Under the pieces are notes generated by a model. The model was not told the DNA's origin. It saw only the letters and a program-made list of their open reading frames with translations, and ran no database searches. The position numbers and the translations under genes were made by a program. From positions 10,122,997-10,186,996 of the forward strand of contig CM055188.1 in the NCBI GenBank assembly GCA_029224185.1: a DNA stretch of 64,000 bases, given 5' to 3'. Of the stretch, positions 10,400 to 23,000 are shown piece by piece. The stretch comes from Karalla daura (Eukaryota; Chordata; Actinopteri; Chaetodontiformes; Leiognathidae). Each line of letters starts with the position of its first letter. Within the stretch, counting starts at the first letter, position 1.

Positions 10400-12065
10400 T
10401 ACCACTGAGTCTGGATCCACTTAACAGCCTTTTTCTGAAGTGATGTATGTCGATTGAGAAGAAGTAATGCGTGATAGTGGGTGTTTCTTACAGACAGCTT
10501 CATTTTGCACAAGCTGCTGTTTGACCTCAGCTGCACTGTTGAACCAGCTCCCATCTCTTTACTGGTTTCATGAGCCAAGATAGATTTAGTGTCATCAGTC
10601 ATCATGTCTGCATCACCTGCTTGCAGTCCTCCAGGGCTGCAAAGTTATTCTTGAGCCAGGTTTTTCAAGGATTTGTTGGCTTTGTTCCAACAGCTCTGCT
10701 TTTAGCTCATCTTCACTTTGTCAGATATCACTGATGAGCTCATCAATGCTCTGTTTCAGCTGCATCTGACGATCAGAGGTGATCGGCCCTCTCCCTGTCC
10801 TCAATGGATGACATTAATGTCCAGCTTCTCTCACTCTCTCGCACTGAGAGGTGGCCAGCACCATCTCAGTAGCAATGGTTCTGTTGTTTTGTCTAGTGGC
10901 ATAGGAGACTCAGACACCATCTGGTTTCTTGTCATTTTACTGCATCGTTATTTTTTTCTTTTATTTCACTGATGGTCGATGGTGCAGTAGGTTTGATACA
11001 AGTGAATGCAAAATGTCAAAATGCGCATCAAATTTCAGGAGTTCAATAAAACTTTTTCGCATAACAGAAAAATGAACCAAAGTGAACAAAAGTGATAATG
11101 GAGATATTTGGAAAGTTACATTCAAGAAGCATTTAACATTGTTAACATTGTATGGTATTTGGATCTAGAAGGGGCTTGCAGCATCAAAGATAAATTATTA
11201 ACTGGATCACGTTGAGTCCTCGGGCCATGCTGAAAACAGACTTAGTGAGGTTATTGCATTAGTTTATGGAGGTACATATTGGAAAATTGCTCATAGAACA
11301 AATAATGAACCCTGAAGCTTGAACCCATTCACAGGTCACCATTATTGCATCACCTGCTTGGCAATCAAGTCTGTTCATAACATTAACAACAGAATAAAGT
11401 TTCTGTTTCATGTCCTCACTCTTGTCTGGTCTGCAGCATGTTTGAACCTAGGTCAATGAATTTCCTGCCAAACCTCAATATTATCCATAACTTGAGCTGC
11501 CAGAGCTGATTTACAGCCAAGAGCCTTGACCAAACCATACATCATGGTGTACAAATTGCCCACAAGTGTCACTGCACACTGGCAGAAGTCAACTTAAAAA
11601 TCTGACTATCTAATGTCTGACTGTGACAGCTGGACACCGCGAGACCCTTGAAAAACTTTGCCTCCACGACCTCCATGTCGGTGCGTCAGCATCACAAAGG
11701 ATCCAATAGCCAACCCATACATATTAAAAATAAATAAATAAATCCTCCATCTGACCACAACTGCTGGTGTAGGCTCATAAAGTATGCATTCCAGTTAATA
11801 GAATAGTTGAATAGTCATTTGTTTTCATAAGATGTGCTGCGGCCTTGTTGAAAGATTTTTTAAATGTCTGAATCATCTAAAAAATTTTCCTTGACAGATG
11901 AAATTATAAATTCTTTCCACTGCCTGATGGTCATCATGTGTTAATACTTTGCCCATTTTGATCAAATTACACATTTTTTTGGCTGAGGGAGTGGCACACA
12001 ATTCATCAACGTTCATGTGTCCTGTCAACAACCTGACAGCTCTGCAGCTGTAGTTACAAAATGTC
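10400..12065 (-). pseudogene. Decayed intronless coding region, family unknown
   Basis: Read on the minus strand, consecutive open stretches with strongly protein-like, helix-forming composition follow one another across about 1.65 kb in shifting frames. They are 11876-12064 (63 codons, includes AKKMCNLIKMGKVL), 11456-11593 (46 codons, includes NLYTMMYGLVKALG), 11262-11447 (62 codons, includes KQKLYSVVNVMNRL) and pieces near 10750 (MQLKQSIDELISDI), 10660 (SEDELKAELLEQSQQ) and 10393-10605 (DDTKSILAHETSKEMG). Stops and frame changes separate them, and no splice sites explain the breaks. The peptides are rich in Lys, Glu, Leu, Gln and Met, as in long alpha-helical proteins. I do not recognise the family. 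It could be a retrocopy, a dead gene or a mobile-element ORF; no oligo(T) marking a processed-pseudogene tail is seen at its low-coordinate end. Confidence 0.45.
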
Positions 12066-12079
12066 TAAATGAGCCAAGA

Positions 12080-14130
12080 TTTTTAATCTATACAATGTAA
12101 AATGAAAACATCAGAAAAAGTTTCAATCCAGCTGCAGCATCACAATCGGCATTGTTGTCACCTATCTACCTACCTCTTGTCACCAGATCTATTTTACCAT
12201 CACTGATTATTTTATGCTGAGGCCACTAAAGGTAAACCCCAACTAACTCTACTCTCACCTGAAGCAAGTCACAATAAAGGTGTCAGACAAACTCTATTGA
12301 TTAACCATCACAGTGCTGCCAGTTCAAGCTGCATTCAGCCCTGCAGCAATGTAAAATTTGTGATGTGAATCATTCAGAAGCAAAATAATCAGATGTCAGA
12401 TGCATGAGCGAGGGCAAAGGAAGTCAGTCAGAGGAGTAAAACCGCTCAGATGCAGCACCGACATGGCCGACAGCTCCACGAGCTGCACTGACTTCAAGGT
12501 TTAACAAAGACAAAACATCTGATGTTTTGTTTTATTTTGTTTGCTGGTGCAGATGATTTCAGGCCGTCCAGAAACAACCCTTGTTCAGTTCACAGCGAGA
12601 AGTCCTAACACAAACCAGCACTTGTGCATTGCGTGATGAGCAGCTCAAGCAGGCGTTGGCAGCCTCCTCACTGGCCGTGTTTTCAGCAGAGACCAGTGGA
12701 AGCAGCCACCTCACACTGTTCTCATTTAACAGCTTGTTTAAGCTTTGAAGTGCGTAGGTGTGTGAGAGCGTGTGCGTTAGAGGGGTAAAGAGTATCACAT
12801 CAAGTCTTGGATAGTGTGTCACTCTCTGGAGACCTGTTTTTAGCCCAGACCCTCTGTTTACCCCCACCCCCCACCCCCACCCCCGCCACTCCCTCGCCAA
12901 GTTCTGCTTTTGCAAGCGTTGGGGTTTCCTATCTCTGATCGGGAGTCAAGCTGAAATGGGGGCCCTGCAGGAACCAATCCACCGGCCTCCTCCATCAGAC
13001 AGAGTGGAGTGCAGAGAAGGCTGCTGCGTCCGCCTGTTAAAACCAAAACAAATTTACAACTGCCAGATGATCACTGCTTGGAAAATTGCCACACAGGAGG
13101 TGACAAGTCAGAACGCTGAAATACTGTCAGAGTCAAAGAGGCAATCACAAGAAAACAGAGGTGAGGCGTAGAGGAGGAAGGACCCGGGTTTGAGCGTGTG
13201 CGTATGTGTATGTGCATATGTGTGTGTCCTGTGAAGAATTGACGACCTGTTCAGGATGTGCTTCCTGCCTCTACAAAAATGTTGGGAAAAAATGTTGAGG
13301 TTGAGAAAAAATGTATGAATGAATGATGAAGCGGCAGCAAAAACATCATTTACATTTACAAAAGCGTTCCCTTTCAGCCGGTGAGCAAGCATCTAAGTAA
13401 GTCACTAAAGATCCCGCTTCAGCTCCATAAAGCACAGAACAAAAGTCAGGATCCAGTAAATGTCTGAGGCTAATGCCTCTTACTTTGCTTTATTTGCAAG
13501 ATCATAAGATTAAAAGCTTAAATTTGGTAAATTAAAGCCACAATTGTTAATGCAAGACATGCCTAAGGTCAAATAGCAACATTCAAGGTTTGAGTTTGGT
13601 ATTTTTATTTTCAACTTCTTTTTTTCACCTTAGTGAGCAGAATAAAGCATTGCGGGGCTTAAAGATATAAAACTAAGGGGATTTAAATGGTACAATGTTG
13701 CAGAAATTACCTCAGAATGAGCAGAGCTGAGAACGAGAATTCTCAGGGTTTACAACCAGCATATGGAAATACTGTTTCAATTAGGTTGAAACCTTGTTTG
13801 CAGGTATTGTGGGCTTGTTTCTCAACCAGACAAATGACTCTCAGCGTGAGCATGGGCCGATGTGACCATGGGCTGTGTGGGAACCATAGTGAGTCTCATA
13901 GTGAAAAGACACAGACATGGACTTTCTGAGGCTCTGAATAGTAAATGATTGTGTCTGTACATTTATTCAACCCTGAAATCCAATTACCCTGAAAAAAAAA
14001 AATTATGACTTGAATTGGTTTACACATGACGTGTTGCCCTCCCACTGATTATGTGCAGATCTTCAAAACACACAAACCTCAATTGCTGTTTTTTCTCCTG
14101 TAGGTTACATGCTGGCACGTAGTCCACCAC
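12080..14130. other. Intergenic, C-rich patch and repeat fragment
   Basis: No gene is supported. A C-rich patch (runs of C broken by A) spans about 12862-12894. A minus-orientation fragment of the common teleost repeat lies at 13180-13285. The remainder is unremarkable. Confidence 0.45.
13180..13285 (-). repeat. Common teleost interspersed repeat, fragment
   Basis: The blocks 'tgtcctgtgaagaattg' and 'cgacctgttcaggatgtg' are the reverse complement of the family's 'cagg(g)tcgcc...cagggc' core. The copy is short and diverged. Confidence 0.5.
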
Positions 14131-14132
14131 AG

Positions 14133-14134
14133 CC

Positions 14135-14174
<40 letters not shown>
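14133..14174. repeat. (CAA)n microsatellite
   Basis: About 14 tandem CAA units, uninterrupted. Confidence 0.95.
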
Positions 14175-15509
14175 GGGTACAAGGGGAAGGAAACACAAAT
14201 TATGATGATATTGGCATGTCATTGGCTGATTGGACAGTCCTCATCTTTGTTAGTGAACCGTTCAAGTTCAGAGTTGTTTCTTGTTGGGACTAAAGCACTA
14301 ATTCTGCTCTCTGAGATGGGTTTTAGGGGCAGATGAGCCCTTGCAATGAAAACTGGAGAAAAATGAAAACTGTGATAAGGAAAAGGTTTGCAGGTTTTTA
14401 CAGCACATCACCATTTATTGTCCCTCAGCTTCAAGCAATAAAATGCCAGATGTTGAAAGAAACACACTGCTCATAATGACCTGTGGCAGCTCTGGGGGAG
14501 AGCAAATGGATGTAATTCTTTGTTGAAACACAGGCATTTTATAGCCATCGCTGCCAAGCTGTATATTTGCACTGCATTAGCTAGAGGTGACAACTGAATC
14601 ATCTGTCCACAGAAAGGTGTGAGTCACAGGACAGGTTAAAACTAAGAAATCTGAAGGTCAGACAAAGTGCCGGACGATTACATTTTTCCTATATCATCAG
14701 TGCTGTTTTTATATGACAGTTCCTGAGTGGCATCAAGTGCAGCAAACAGACGTAGGTCTGTCAGTGCTGGTTGGTGGCAACGTTGTGAACCACAGGAGGG
14801 CGCTAGACAAAGGAAATGGGGAACACTGTTAGCAGCAACAAATCACATCCACAAATGTTTCATATTTTTCCTACCCACCTCCACCTATGTGGTAATGAAA
14901 CCTAAAGTCTTGAGTCTCAGTCCTAATGGCAGAATCCAGCGCACAAGGAGAAAACCTCAACAATTCACCACACATCTGGGGATTGCGGGGCCTAAAATAC
15001 GCCACCTTCTCCTGTTTCAGACAGCAAAGAAAATAAGGCCTCAAGTGCTGAAGCGTGCAGACCTGTGAAAGGAAGTGAAAGGGGATCGGATGTATAGCTG
15101 GCAACTGTGACTATACTGAATCATCTAAGTGTTGCAGTTAAGGAGTTTGACACTTTGACCCCCTGATCTGGTGGATGGGATGTATCACTGCTGCTATACA
15201 ACAAGGACTCCTCAGTACCACCCAAACACAGTTTGCAGCCGTTTCTTACCCTACAGTGTTAAGTCCTGGTTCATCTGTGGGGCAGTCTTTTCCTGAGGGT
15301 AAGGGATGTAGGTACCGTAACAAACGTCTGTCTCACTAGACATCAAAACTAAAAATAAATTCCTTTTATTGGCATCTAACTCTCCACCACACACACAGAG
15401 GCACAGCACTGTGCAGCATGAAAATTGAGTCACACTGAGCAGTTCTGTCAGTGGCTGCGTCCTGTATCCACCTTTGCATGTGTGTGGTGCAGGCTTTGGT
15501 CTTGCTTGG

Positions 15510-15700
15510 GCCACTTTCACACCAGAGTTTTTTGGTTTTCATTTCTTTGGATAGACTGTTTTGTTTGATGTGGATCAAACGGTCTTCAAATGTGGGTTTT
15601 GGTTCGCTTGTAAGTGAACCCTGGTGCAGCTCGCGCACAATGTGAAATGCAAAGGAACTTTCCAGACGACGAAAGAGAGAAATGGTGCTTTGATGAGAAG
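15510..15700. repeat. Probable dispersed teleost repeat fragment
   Basis: The blocks 'gtggatcaaacggtcttc', 'ttggttcgcttg' and 'aagtgaaccctggtgc' resemble a fish repeat characterised by 'gttcgcttgcaagtgaacc'-type text. The class and ends are not determined. Confidence 0.4.
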
Positions 15701-16202
15701 GCATAGTGACTTAAGCACTGTGCTTTTTGTGGTGGCAAAAAAAAACGCTAAACTGAAAAACTAAAAAACTAAAAAATAAAGCCAACAACATGAATGTGAA
15801 GACCAGAGGTAAACAAAGGAAAGCTGTCTGAAATGCCCAAGTTGTTTTTTGTGGTGGATAAGCTAGCTGAAGGGGATGCATTTCTGTTTTCAGTCCTAGC
15901 GAGTTAATGGGTCTGTTTTTCTTCTTCCTCTGGCTTTTTTCTTCTCGGTCAGTGCTTGTTTTGGCCAATACCACCAAAAACGAGCAGCGGTTATAAGTGC
16001 ATGACCTTGTCTAGGTGGTTTTTGTTCACTTTCAAAAGTGCAGACATAGGTAGACATATCCCACAGCTAGGGCCTAATACTGTGCTCTGCCGTGACAGCA
16101 ACACACTGCTGCTGCTAACTGGGATCCCAGTGAAAATGAAATGTTGCGCCCCGCAACATAGTAAATCTCTGTATAGACTGAACATTTCAAGATTATATCT
16201 AC

Positions 16203-16760
16203 TTAGCAATAAAACCTAAAAAGCTCTTCTAGAAAAAAAACTACAAAAAACAAGCTAACTAAAAAGCCTCTTAAGTTCTGCATTTCCTCAGCATATTTTA
16301 CCAGGTACTCAGGTTTCCAATAAAAGCAGTGAAAAGCCCCAACAATAACAAGACACTGCTGTTTGTCCCGGTAAAACAGATGAATAAAACTTTTAATAGA
16401 TGTATTTACGTTACCTAACTGTAAGTGCGTTTGCCAGGCACCCACCCTGCATTGAAGTGAAAGAGCAAATCCTGCCAGTGAACCTGGAGGAGTTTGATTG
16501 ATGAATCTCTCATCAGATCCGGCTCCTGTATTGAGACACAGAGAGAGGGTGGAGGAGGTCTGTAATATGTCATGCAATGTGAATGCTGCTGTCAAACAGA
16601 GCTTTAATGACTCATTCAGGTCTGACATCTCTTTATCCCCCCACCACACTGACGTTTGTGCTTGGCTTCCCACCAAATCAGCATCTGCAGCAGAGCTGAG
16701 GCTTGTCCTCATGTCTAGGTCATCCTGTGTCACAATCACAACTGTCAATGAGCAAAGCAC
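16203..16760 (-). other. 185-codon open reading frame, unrecognised
   Basis: This is the longest non-repetitive open frame in the window. The predicted peptide starts MLCSLTVVIVTQDD and ends in a hydrophobic, Phe-rich segment (VSLFFVVFFLEELF). No domain, signal-peptide pattern or flanking splice site convinces me that it is a gene; chance remains plausible. Confidence 0.2.
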
Positions 16761-17157
16761 ACATCTTAGATCTGGTTGAAAATAAACAAGCTTTCTTAAT
16801 GAAAATTGAAGGCAGACCTTGAAATGAGCTCAGGCACATGTGTTTAATTATGATACGGGTGGAAGTCCTGTGAGCTGTGCTTGAAAAAACTCAATTTTTA
16901 CATTTACATCTTTATAGATAAAAACACCACTTTGTTAATTTCTCTAGTCAAAACATTCAAACACGAAACAATCAAACATCAAACACACAGTAATAAAAAC
17001 ACTCTTCTCTACCTTTGGAGAAACATATGTGCATAATGACCAGGAATCCATACAACAAGGACTATATTGTGTGCAGCTTATCCACTGGGAGGGCCCTTGC
17101 GAGTGCAATGAAGGGTCAGTTAGCGTCTTCCAATCTTGATTAATGCACATACCATCA

Positions 17158-17575
17158 TTAATCCATTATCTTACCCACTTTGTACCCAGTGGTATTATAG
17201 GGTCTACTGGTGCTCATCTAGAAGCAGTTAAGGGTGCACTCACACTTTTGCATGCTTGGGCACAGTACGATTACCTAGTGTGAGTACCACCTTTAATGTT
17301 TTTATACTGAGACACAAACCAGCAACCTGCTGTGAGTCAACAGCACTGTCCATTGTGCCATTATTGTCTGTAGGAGGAACAGTGGCTCGGCAAATAGAGG
17401 TCGCCTCCCTGTGAAGAGTTTGGATGTTCTCCCCATGTGTGTGGGTTTCCTCCAGGTACAGTCTAAAAACATGCATTAAGGTCTGTGGGAGACTCTAAAC
17501 TGCCCCTAGATAGGCACCAGTAAACCCTGTGATACCACTGGGTATAAAGTGGTAAGATATTAGAACAATGGTTGC
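17158..17575. repeat. Inverted pair of common teleost repeat heads
   Basis: Arm 1 (about 17158-17232, plus) reads 'cttacccactttgtaccc' then 'gggtctactggtgctc'. Arm 2 (about 17498-17570) is its diverged reverse complement, and 17390-17497 carries the minus-strand 'gttctccccatg' and 'gtgggtttcctcc' blocks of the same family. The arrangement makes a large imperfect foldback. Confidence 0.6.
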
Positions 17576-18095
17576 ATGTGCATGAAACAAGATTGAAAGG
17601 AAGGGTTTCGCGTATGTGTGTGTGTCACCAGGTCTTTGAAATAAAAGTTGGTGCCACTTTCCCTTCCCCAGCTCACATCTTACTGTCATCCCTGCCTCTG
17701 CAAAGTTTGTCTTCTCAGTTTATATTACCATGCTAAAAGTGTCATTTTACAATTCAAAGTTGGAGTTTAAAGTTTACTTTACTTCAAATATTTAATAGAT
17801 ACATTTTCAAGCTTTATTGAAAAGTTAAAGGTTGTCTTTAAGAAAGGTTGCTGGACCTGACAAGAAACGGAGGACGATGCCACACAGACACAGACATAGA
17901 CACATGCCTACTTTGTCTTCAGACATTTCCTGACCTTAATCAGCATGACTAAATGGCTAACCCTAACCTTAATCCATTTAACCTCAAACAGAGAACAGAG
18001 ACGTATTTGCAACAGTTGTTTTAGGACGGTACAAAGCTTGTTATACATGCAGCACTGTTTTGTGGCAGTGACAGGAGTTTAAGATGAAAACACAC

Positions 18096-18136
18096 ATACA
18101 GACACACACACACACACACACTCACACACACACATA
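18096..18136. repeat. (CA)n microsatellite, interrupted
   Basis: CA repeats broken by single CT and AT units. Confidence 0.9.
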
Positions 18137-20640
18137 CACTTGATAATGCATCATCTTTAAAACATTTTCTTGAAAAACAAAATTGTGTGCTCTGTGCTTT
18201 TGAAGTTGTGTTTGCAACTCACTAAGTTTTGTGTTTCAGGTGAAGTTGAACAGCGTAACAAAGATGTGTGCTGGTTGTAAACGATCGTAAATGATTGCAA
18301 ATGATTGTAAATGTAAATGAAGTAAATGATCATGTAGATAAATTTTGCTTTACTGTCAGCAACAGAGCAAAAAGAGCAACTATTAATTCCTTTAACCTTC
18401 AGCTGTTTTCATGACTGTGAGTTTTAGTGTCCCATCAAAACACAGTTGGGCCTGCTGTGTGAAGGAAAACAGATCCATGTGTCCACTATCACGTGTCAGT
18501 TTCCTCTTGTCTCCTTATAAAGCCTCTGAGTTTCTGTGTTGATGAATGCCATCATGGTTTGCACTCCTGTTGTGCCCTTACAGTGGGTGGGGCCACACTT
18601 CCCCTCACCTTCATGCCCTGCTGGGGCTCCAAGTGTGACCAGGTCATCTCACCACAAAGAAATGACCCGGATCTGGATGCGTACCCAGCACCTGCACTAA
18701 CCACTGCTCTGCTGCAAGGCCTCTGGTTAGTTCCCTTCTTTGTAATCCATCCCAGAGCAAAGGGAAGAGTTGCTGCTGCCTCTCAATTTCAAAGCCTTCA
18801 CTCGAATCCTGTGCCAACACCAGGGACCCTCAACAAATGCTGTGAAACTCGTACAGCTTCCCAGTGGTCACATTGGCAGCAGTGGTGTGGAGAGGTGACA
18901 TGGTGTTGTGTGTTGGGAAGCAGCATTTGAGTCTTGTTAAACTTGAATTATTGCAAAATGTATTTACAGACATTAATTTTTTTAGCATGGCAATCTGGTT
19001 TTCAGCGCCTGCTGACGAAACGTTGTAAATGATCAGAATACTTTGGAAATCTACACAGCCCCTACAGGGGAAAAGAAACAAAATCTAACGTGTCAGATTT
19101 GATTTTAAATTACTTTCAGACACAACATAACAGTGACAGCTTGCAAGTTAGTCAGCAATATCCAAAAGTTCCAAGTCAAAATATAGCAACATTACTGTAC
19201 CTCCTGAACTGTTTCACACAGAAACGCACATTTAAATGCAGCCGATGGTCAGGCAGTACCGGACATCTTACCAACACAAGAAACTGCATTCATTCATCTT
19301 TTCCATGTAACTTCGAGGGCTTTATGGCAATCTGTCCCTAAGCGATAGTGATATTTTGAGCATTTCAACATTTCAGTGTTGTGTTGTGTATGAATGTTAT
19401 AATATCTTTGCAACTTAAGCTCACAAATGTGTGGATTTATTTTAGAAACGTTGACAGACATAATAATCCAGAGAAATGTGAGACACAATTAGAGAAAGAC
19501 AGAGTAAACACTGTCAGCAAACACAGCTGCTTTCTCATCAAGTCTGCTCCAGTATTTCTGTTTCTACTTTGGATATTGATGCACTCAATCTCAAAACCAA
19601 GGACCTGTTCAGCAGCCAGCTAGCCAATACTTTAGGATGCAAAAATGTCATGCAAACAAAAACCAACAGTAAATGGTGCAAATTTACAATTGTTTCTTTT
19701 TTACTACTCAGTCTATACACAATTCTAAAAGGGGGAACAGGAGCTCTGATTGCACATGTGAAAAGAGCAGAAAGAAAATATGGACAAAGTTTGAAACATC
19801 GCCAGAAAACACAGAGATACTATCCTTGCAAACATAGAGTGTCTCAAATTCCAGGTTAGTCTTGTTAATAAAAGGATGATTTAAAGCGATAATGTAACTA
19901 TGACTTATGACTTGACTTCCATCATGGACAAAGTTGCTATCAGGGCTGAAACTCTAGCTCCAAGTTAGCAGTGCCTACAGACTTTAGAACAAAATGAAAA
20001 TGGTTTCCTACTCTGCAGCACCTGCTTTGATGGATACTGAAGGATATTATTCAAAGATCCTTCTGGCCTATTCTGTTACATGAAATGTCAACACAGTCGG
20101 CAGGACAAATTTAATGTGCCACGCGAAACTAACTCAACAACTCGCTTTCCCTCAAGATGAATGGAGCCAAACCGGGAAGTGATTGGTGCAGCAGAAACCT
20201 TTCCTGTGTTGAGATGTTTTGGTTCTTGTGGTCCTGACCGCAGATTCCTGAGAGTGGCTAACACCATTAATATCTTGGATGGGATGGGCGCAGGCAGCAA
20301 TGTTTCCTACCCTCCTCAGTATTATAGGGACAGACATATATGTCCAGGAGAGATGGCAGCTGATCTGCTGCTCCTCAATAGGAGTGACACAGCTGTAGCG
20401 TGATGGAGGAGGTGAGATTGGACTGAGGAAGAAGATCTGCAGGGCGATGATGGTTCTCAGCAGAGGTGGCTGATTGGCTAATAGTAAAGTAAAAGTAACA
20501 TCATCACTCTCTCTCTGCACCTCTCTCGCACTCACTGTTTGACAAATTTTCACAGGTAGTCAGACTTGATGACATGCATTATGATGCATCTGAACTCTAA
20601 TCATGTAGCTTTTCTCTACCATGAATAAACTACCGCAAAA

Positions 20641-20656
20641 CCACTAGTACTAGTGG
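20641..20656. repeat. Perfect 16-bp palindrome
   Basis: CCACTAGTACTAGTGG is identical to its reverse complement. No gene or element boundary was recognised next to it. Confidence 0.85.
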
Positions 20657-20734
20657 GTGACAAGTAACTATTGGTCCTGGTCTGTACTTTAAAAACTGCT
20701 GTAATCGTCAGATTCTCAAGTTTTCGGTGGTACA

Positions 20735-20840
20735 ACAACTTCAACTTCAACTTTTATTCATTTAAAGTGCCAGATCACAACAGTGTCATCTCAAGGCGTT
20801 TTACAAGAGCATGCACACATGAACAGAGAAGTGACAGTAA
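20735..20840. repeat. Dispersed teleost repeat fragment
   Basis: The blocks 'aacttttattcatttaaag', 'ccagatcacaaca' and 'ctcaaggcgttttaca' match, from memory, a widespread fish repeat with 'tttatttgtatagcgc...caaggcactttaca' text. Shorter look-alikes occur near 5781, 39523 and 40834. Confidence 0.5.
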
Positions 20841-22968
20841 ACACAAGAAACATGAAGAGAAACCTTGTGTGTGTTTTTTTCCTCTTCTTCACTCTCTCAT
20901 CTTGTCACTGGTCTGACAACAGTAGCGTTGGGCGAAATGAAATCAGTCCAAATGACAAGTAAGTCACGGGGCCGTGATTTAACACAATTGCTGCTGATTG
21001 ATCCACGAGTGGGCTGAAAGATGTTTACCGACAGAAAATGGCTGGACAAGACACCTGACACATTTGATGCACTCGGGCTGCATAAAATTAGCCCGTTTAG
21101 AGCTATTCTTCAACTATGTAGTGCGGTTGCCACTTTAATTTTCATTAAATCTTATAACAATTTTTTGTATGTTATTCAGACAATAACTTTCTCACCTTTA
21201 CTGCATAGCACAGCGAGGGCTTAGCCACACTAGCCCATTGATCCCAGCCACCACAGGCTCTCAGGAAGCAGGGGGAGAAGACTAAAATGAGGGTCACATG
21301 GGGCCGGAGCTCCAGTGGTCAGTCCTCCATCTGTCTGAAGACACATCCTCACTCAGCAGCAGGCCAGTGGCCTAAACAGACTTCAGAGGTGTGAAAGTTG
21401 AAACCAGTGATTTTCAAGGAGAGTGATAAAGCTGATGAAACATCATTTTGAGAATATCTGTGAGATAATTTTGCGCTGTGGCTATGCCGTTGGACCACAT
21501 TATGCACATTAGCTGAAAAAGTCGTTTTTCTAACCGCACACAAACATCAGAAAATAACTAGCTGTTAACTGAAATATTTTGTGGAATGTCATAAACGACC
21601 CTTCGCATGATCTTTGATCCATTCAGTCAGACTCTATGGAAGGTCTGGTATCTCTATTTATTTCAGTCTCATTTTATGGCCTTCCTGTGTGTACGGAGCC
21701 AGTGGGAGAGCTAATTCAGAGGCACACTGTGGCGTTTTGGAATTTTAACACTTTAATACTTGTCAACTGTGCTTAACCTAATGTTATGAAGAACTTACAG
21801 GATTCAACTAACAGGGTGTCCAACAGCCACACGGCACACACATATCCTCATGCATACACTTACATATGAAGATTTTTCCGCTCAGATGATGCACATTTGT
21901 GCTGATGTAGAGCTATTGCAGAAGACAGTGACCTGGTTTTCATCAATAGAAAATGGACATTTTTGGAGTCTTTTATCAATGATTTATGTTTCTGTTAGAT
22001 TTCACACATCATCAGATTGAAACTTTCCAAAAGGAGGGAAAAAACACCATCACCAACACTGCTCACCCATCAAATTGACACAGAAGATAAAAGGATGAGA
22101 GATGCAATCCTAGGCATTCAAACTAGAAGCACATGTGGATGTAGCACCTTAGTTACTCTGAAAACCCGCCAAGGAACCCAGGTGTTGCTTTAGCCTGCTT
22201 CCAGTCATCTGAGTAATTGCCCATCAATAATGCCAAAGTGCACACAGAAAAGGCACAATAAAACAGACAAAAACCAGCATCTTGCTGCTAGGGCTTATTA
22301 TTTTGACTTGTGGAGTTAATAATTTTGTCTTTTTTCTTGTTGTTTACCGCTGCACACTGACAATGTACATGCAGTGCATCTCTGCATCTCTTCATGTGTG
22401 AAGTCCTGAAGTCAGCCTGTACTCAAAACCTGACTAGGAGCTTTAGTTTCCTCTTGTACTTTCATGAACTGGGGTGTCATTGATGCAACGTTTTATGTAG
22501 AGGATAATCTTCTCATAATTGACTGAGAAAATGTTGCAGGACACAAAAACATGTCACACAGACCCAGCTACTCTTCAAAAGTACACGTTTCCAATGTGTC
22601 TCAGTAGAGTTTCACGCCTTTGGACAGAGTTCAGGTGCTCTAATAGCTAAAATGACTCCCCTTTAAACCTGCATGTTCACATAAATAAGGATTCCATTGG
22701 TTCTCTAAGCTTTTGACAGAGCTACAATCGTGCAAGGTCCAGGTGTGTACAGGCCAACGAGCAGCTGCTCGCTGAACACAGACATGGTGGTGGGTGAGCA
22801 GATGCAGAAGAGGACAGTTGAGATAGATAGTGATCCCAGCTGACTGCAACATCAGGAAAAGGGAGCAAAGAAACAACTGGAACAGATGTTAAAGGTGAAG
22901 TATAAAGGTGGTCCCAATGGGAATAGGTGCAGCTGATGCTGTATATGTTCAATTAAGATTGAGGTCAA

Positions 22969-22971
<3 letters not shown>

Positions 22972-23000
<29 letters not shown>
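22972..23000. repeat. (GT)n microsatellite
   Basis: About 14 uninterrupted GT units. Confidence 0.95.

Larger units (their letters stand above)
14180..17155. other. Intergenic with unexplained minus-strand ORF
   Basis: It includes a CTCF-like core at 14790-14805, a probable dispersed-repeat fragment at 15510-15700 and a 185-codon minus-strand open frame at 16203-16760. Exon structure is not supported. Confidence 0.4.
17580..20730. other. Intergenic, no gene recognised
   Basis: It contains a (CA)n tract at about 18096-18136, short tandem AAATGATTG-like units at 18278-18334 and a 16-bp perfect palindrome at 20641-20656. A 145-codon open frame at 18493-18930 has no recognised features. Confidence 0.45.

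Noticed and set aside
18804..18822. tRNA B-box-like 'tcgaatcc' text
   Set aside because: No matching A box or cloverleaf arms around it; the same holds near 56058.
18493..18930. 145-codon plus-strand open frame
   Set aside because: Composition is unremarkable and no homologous family came to mind.
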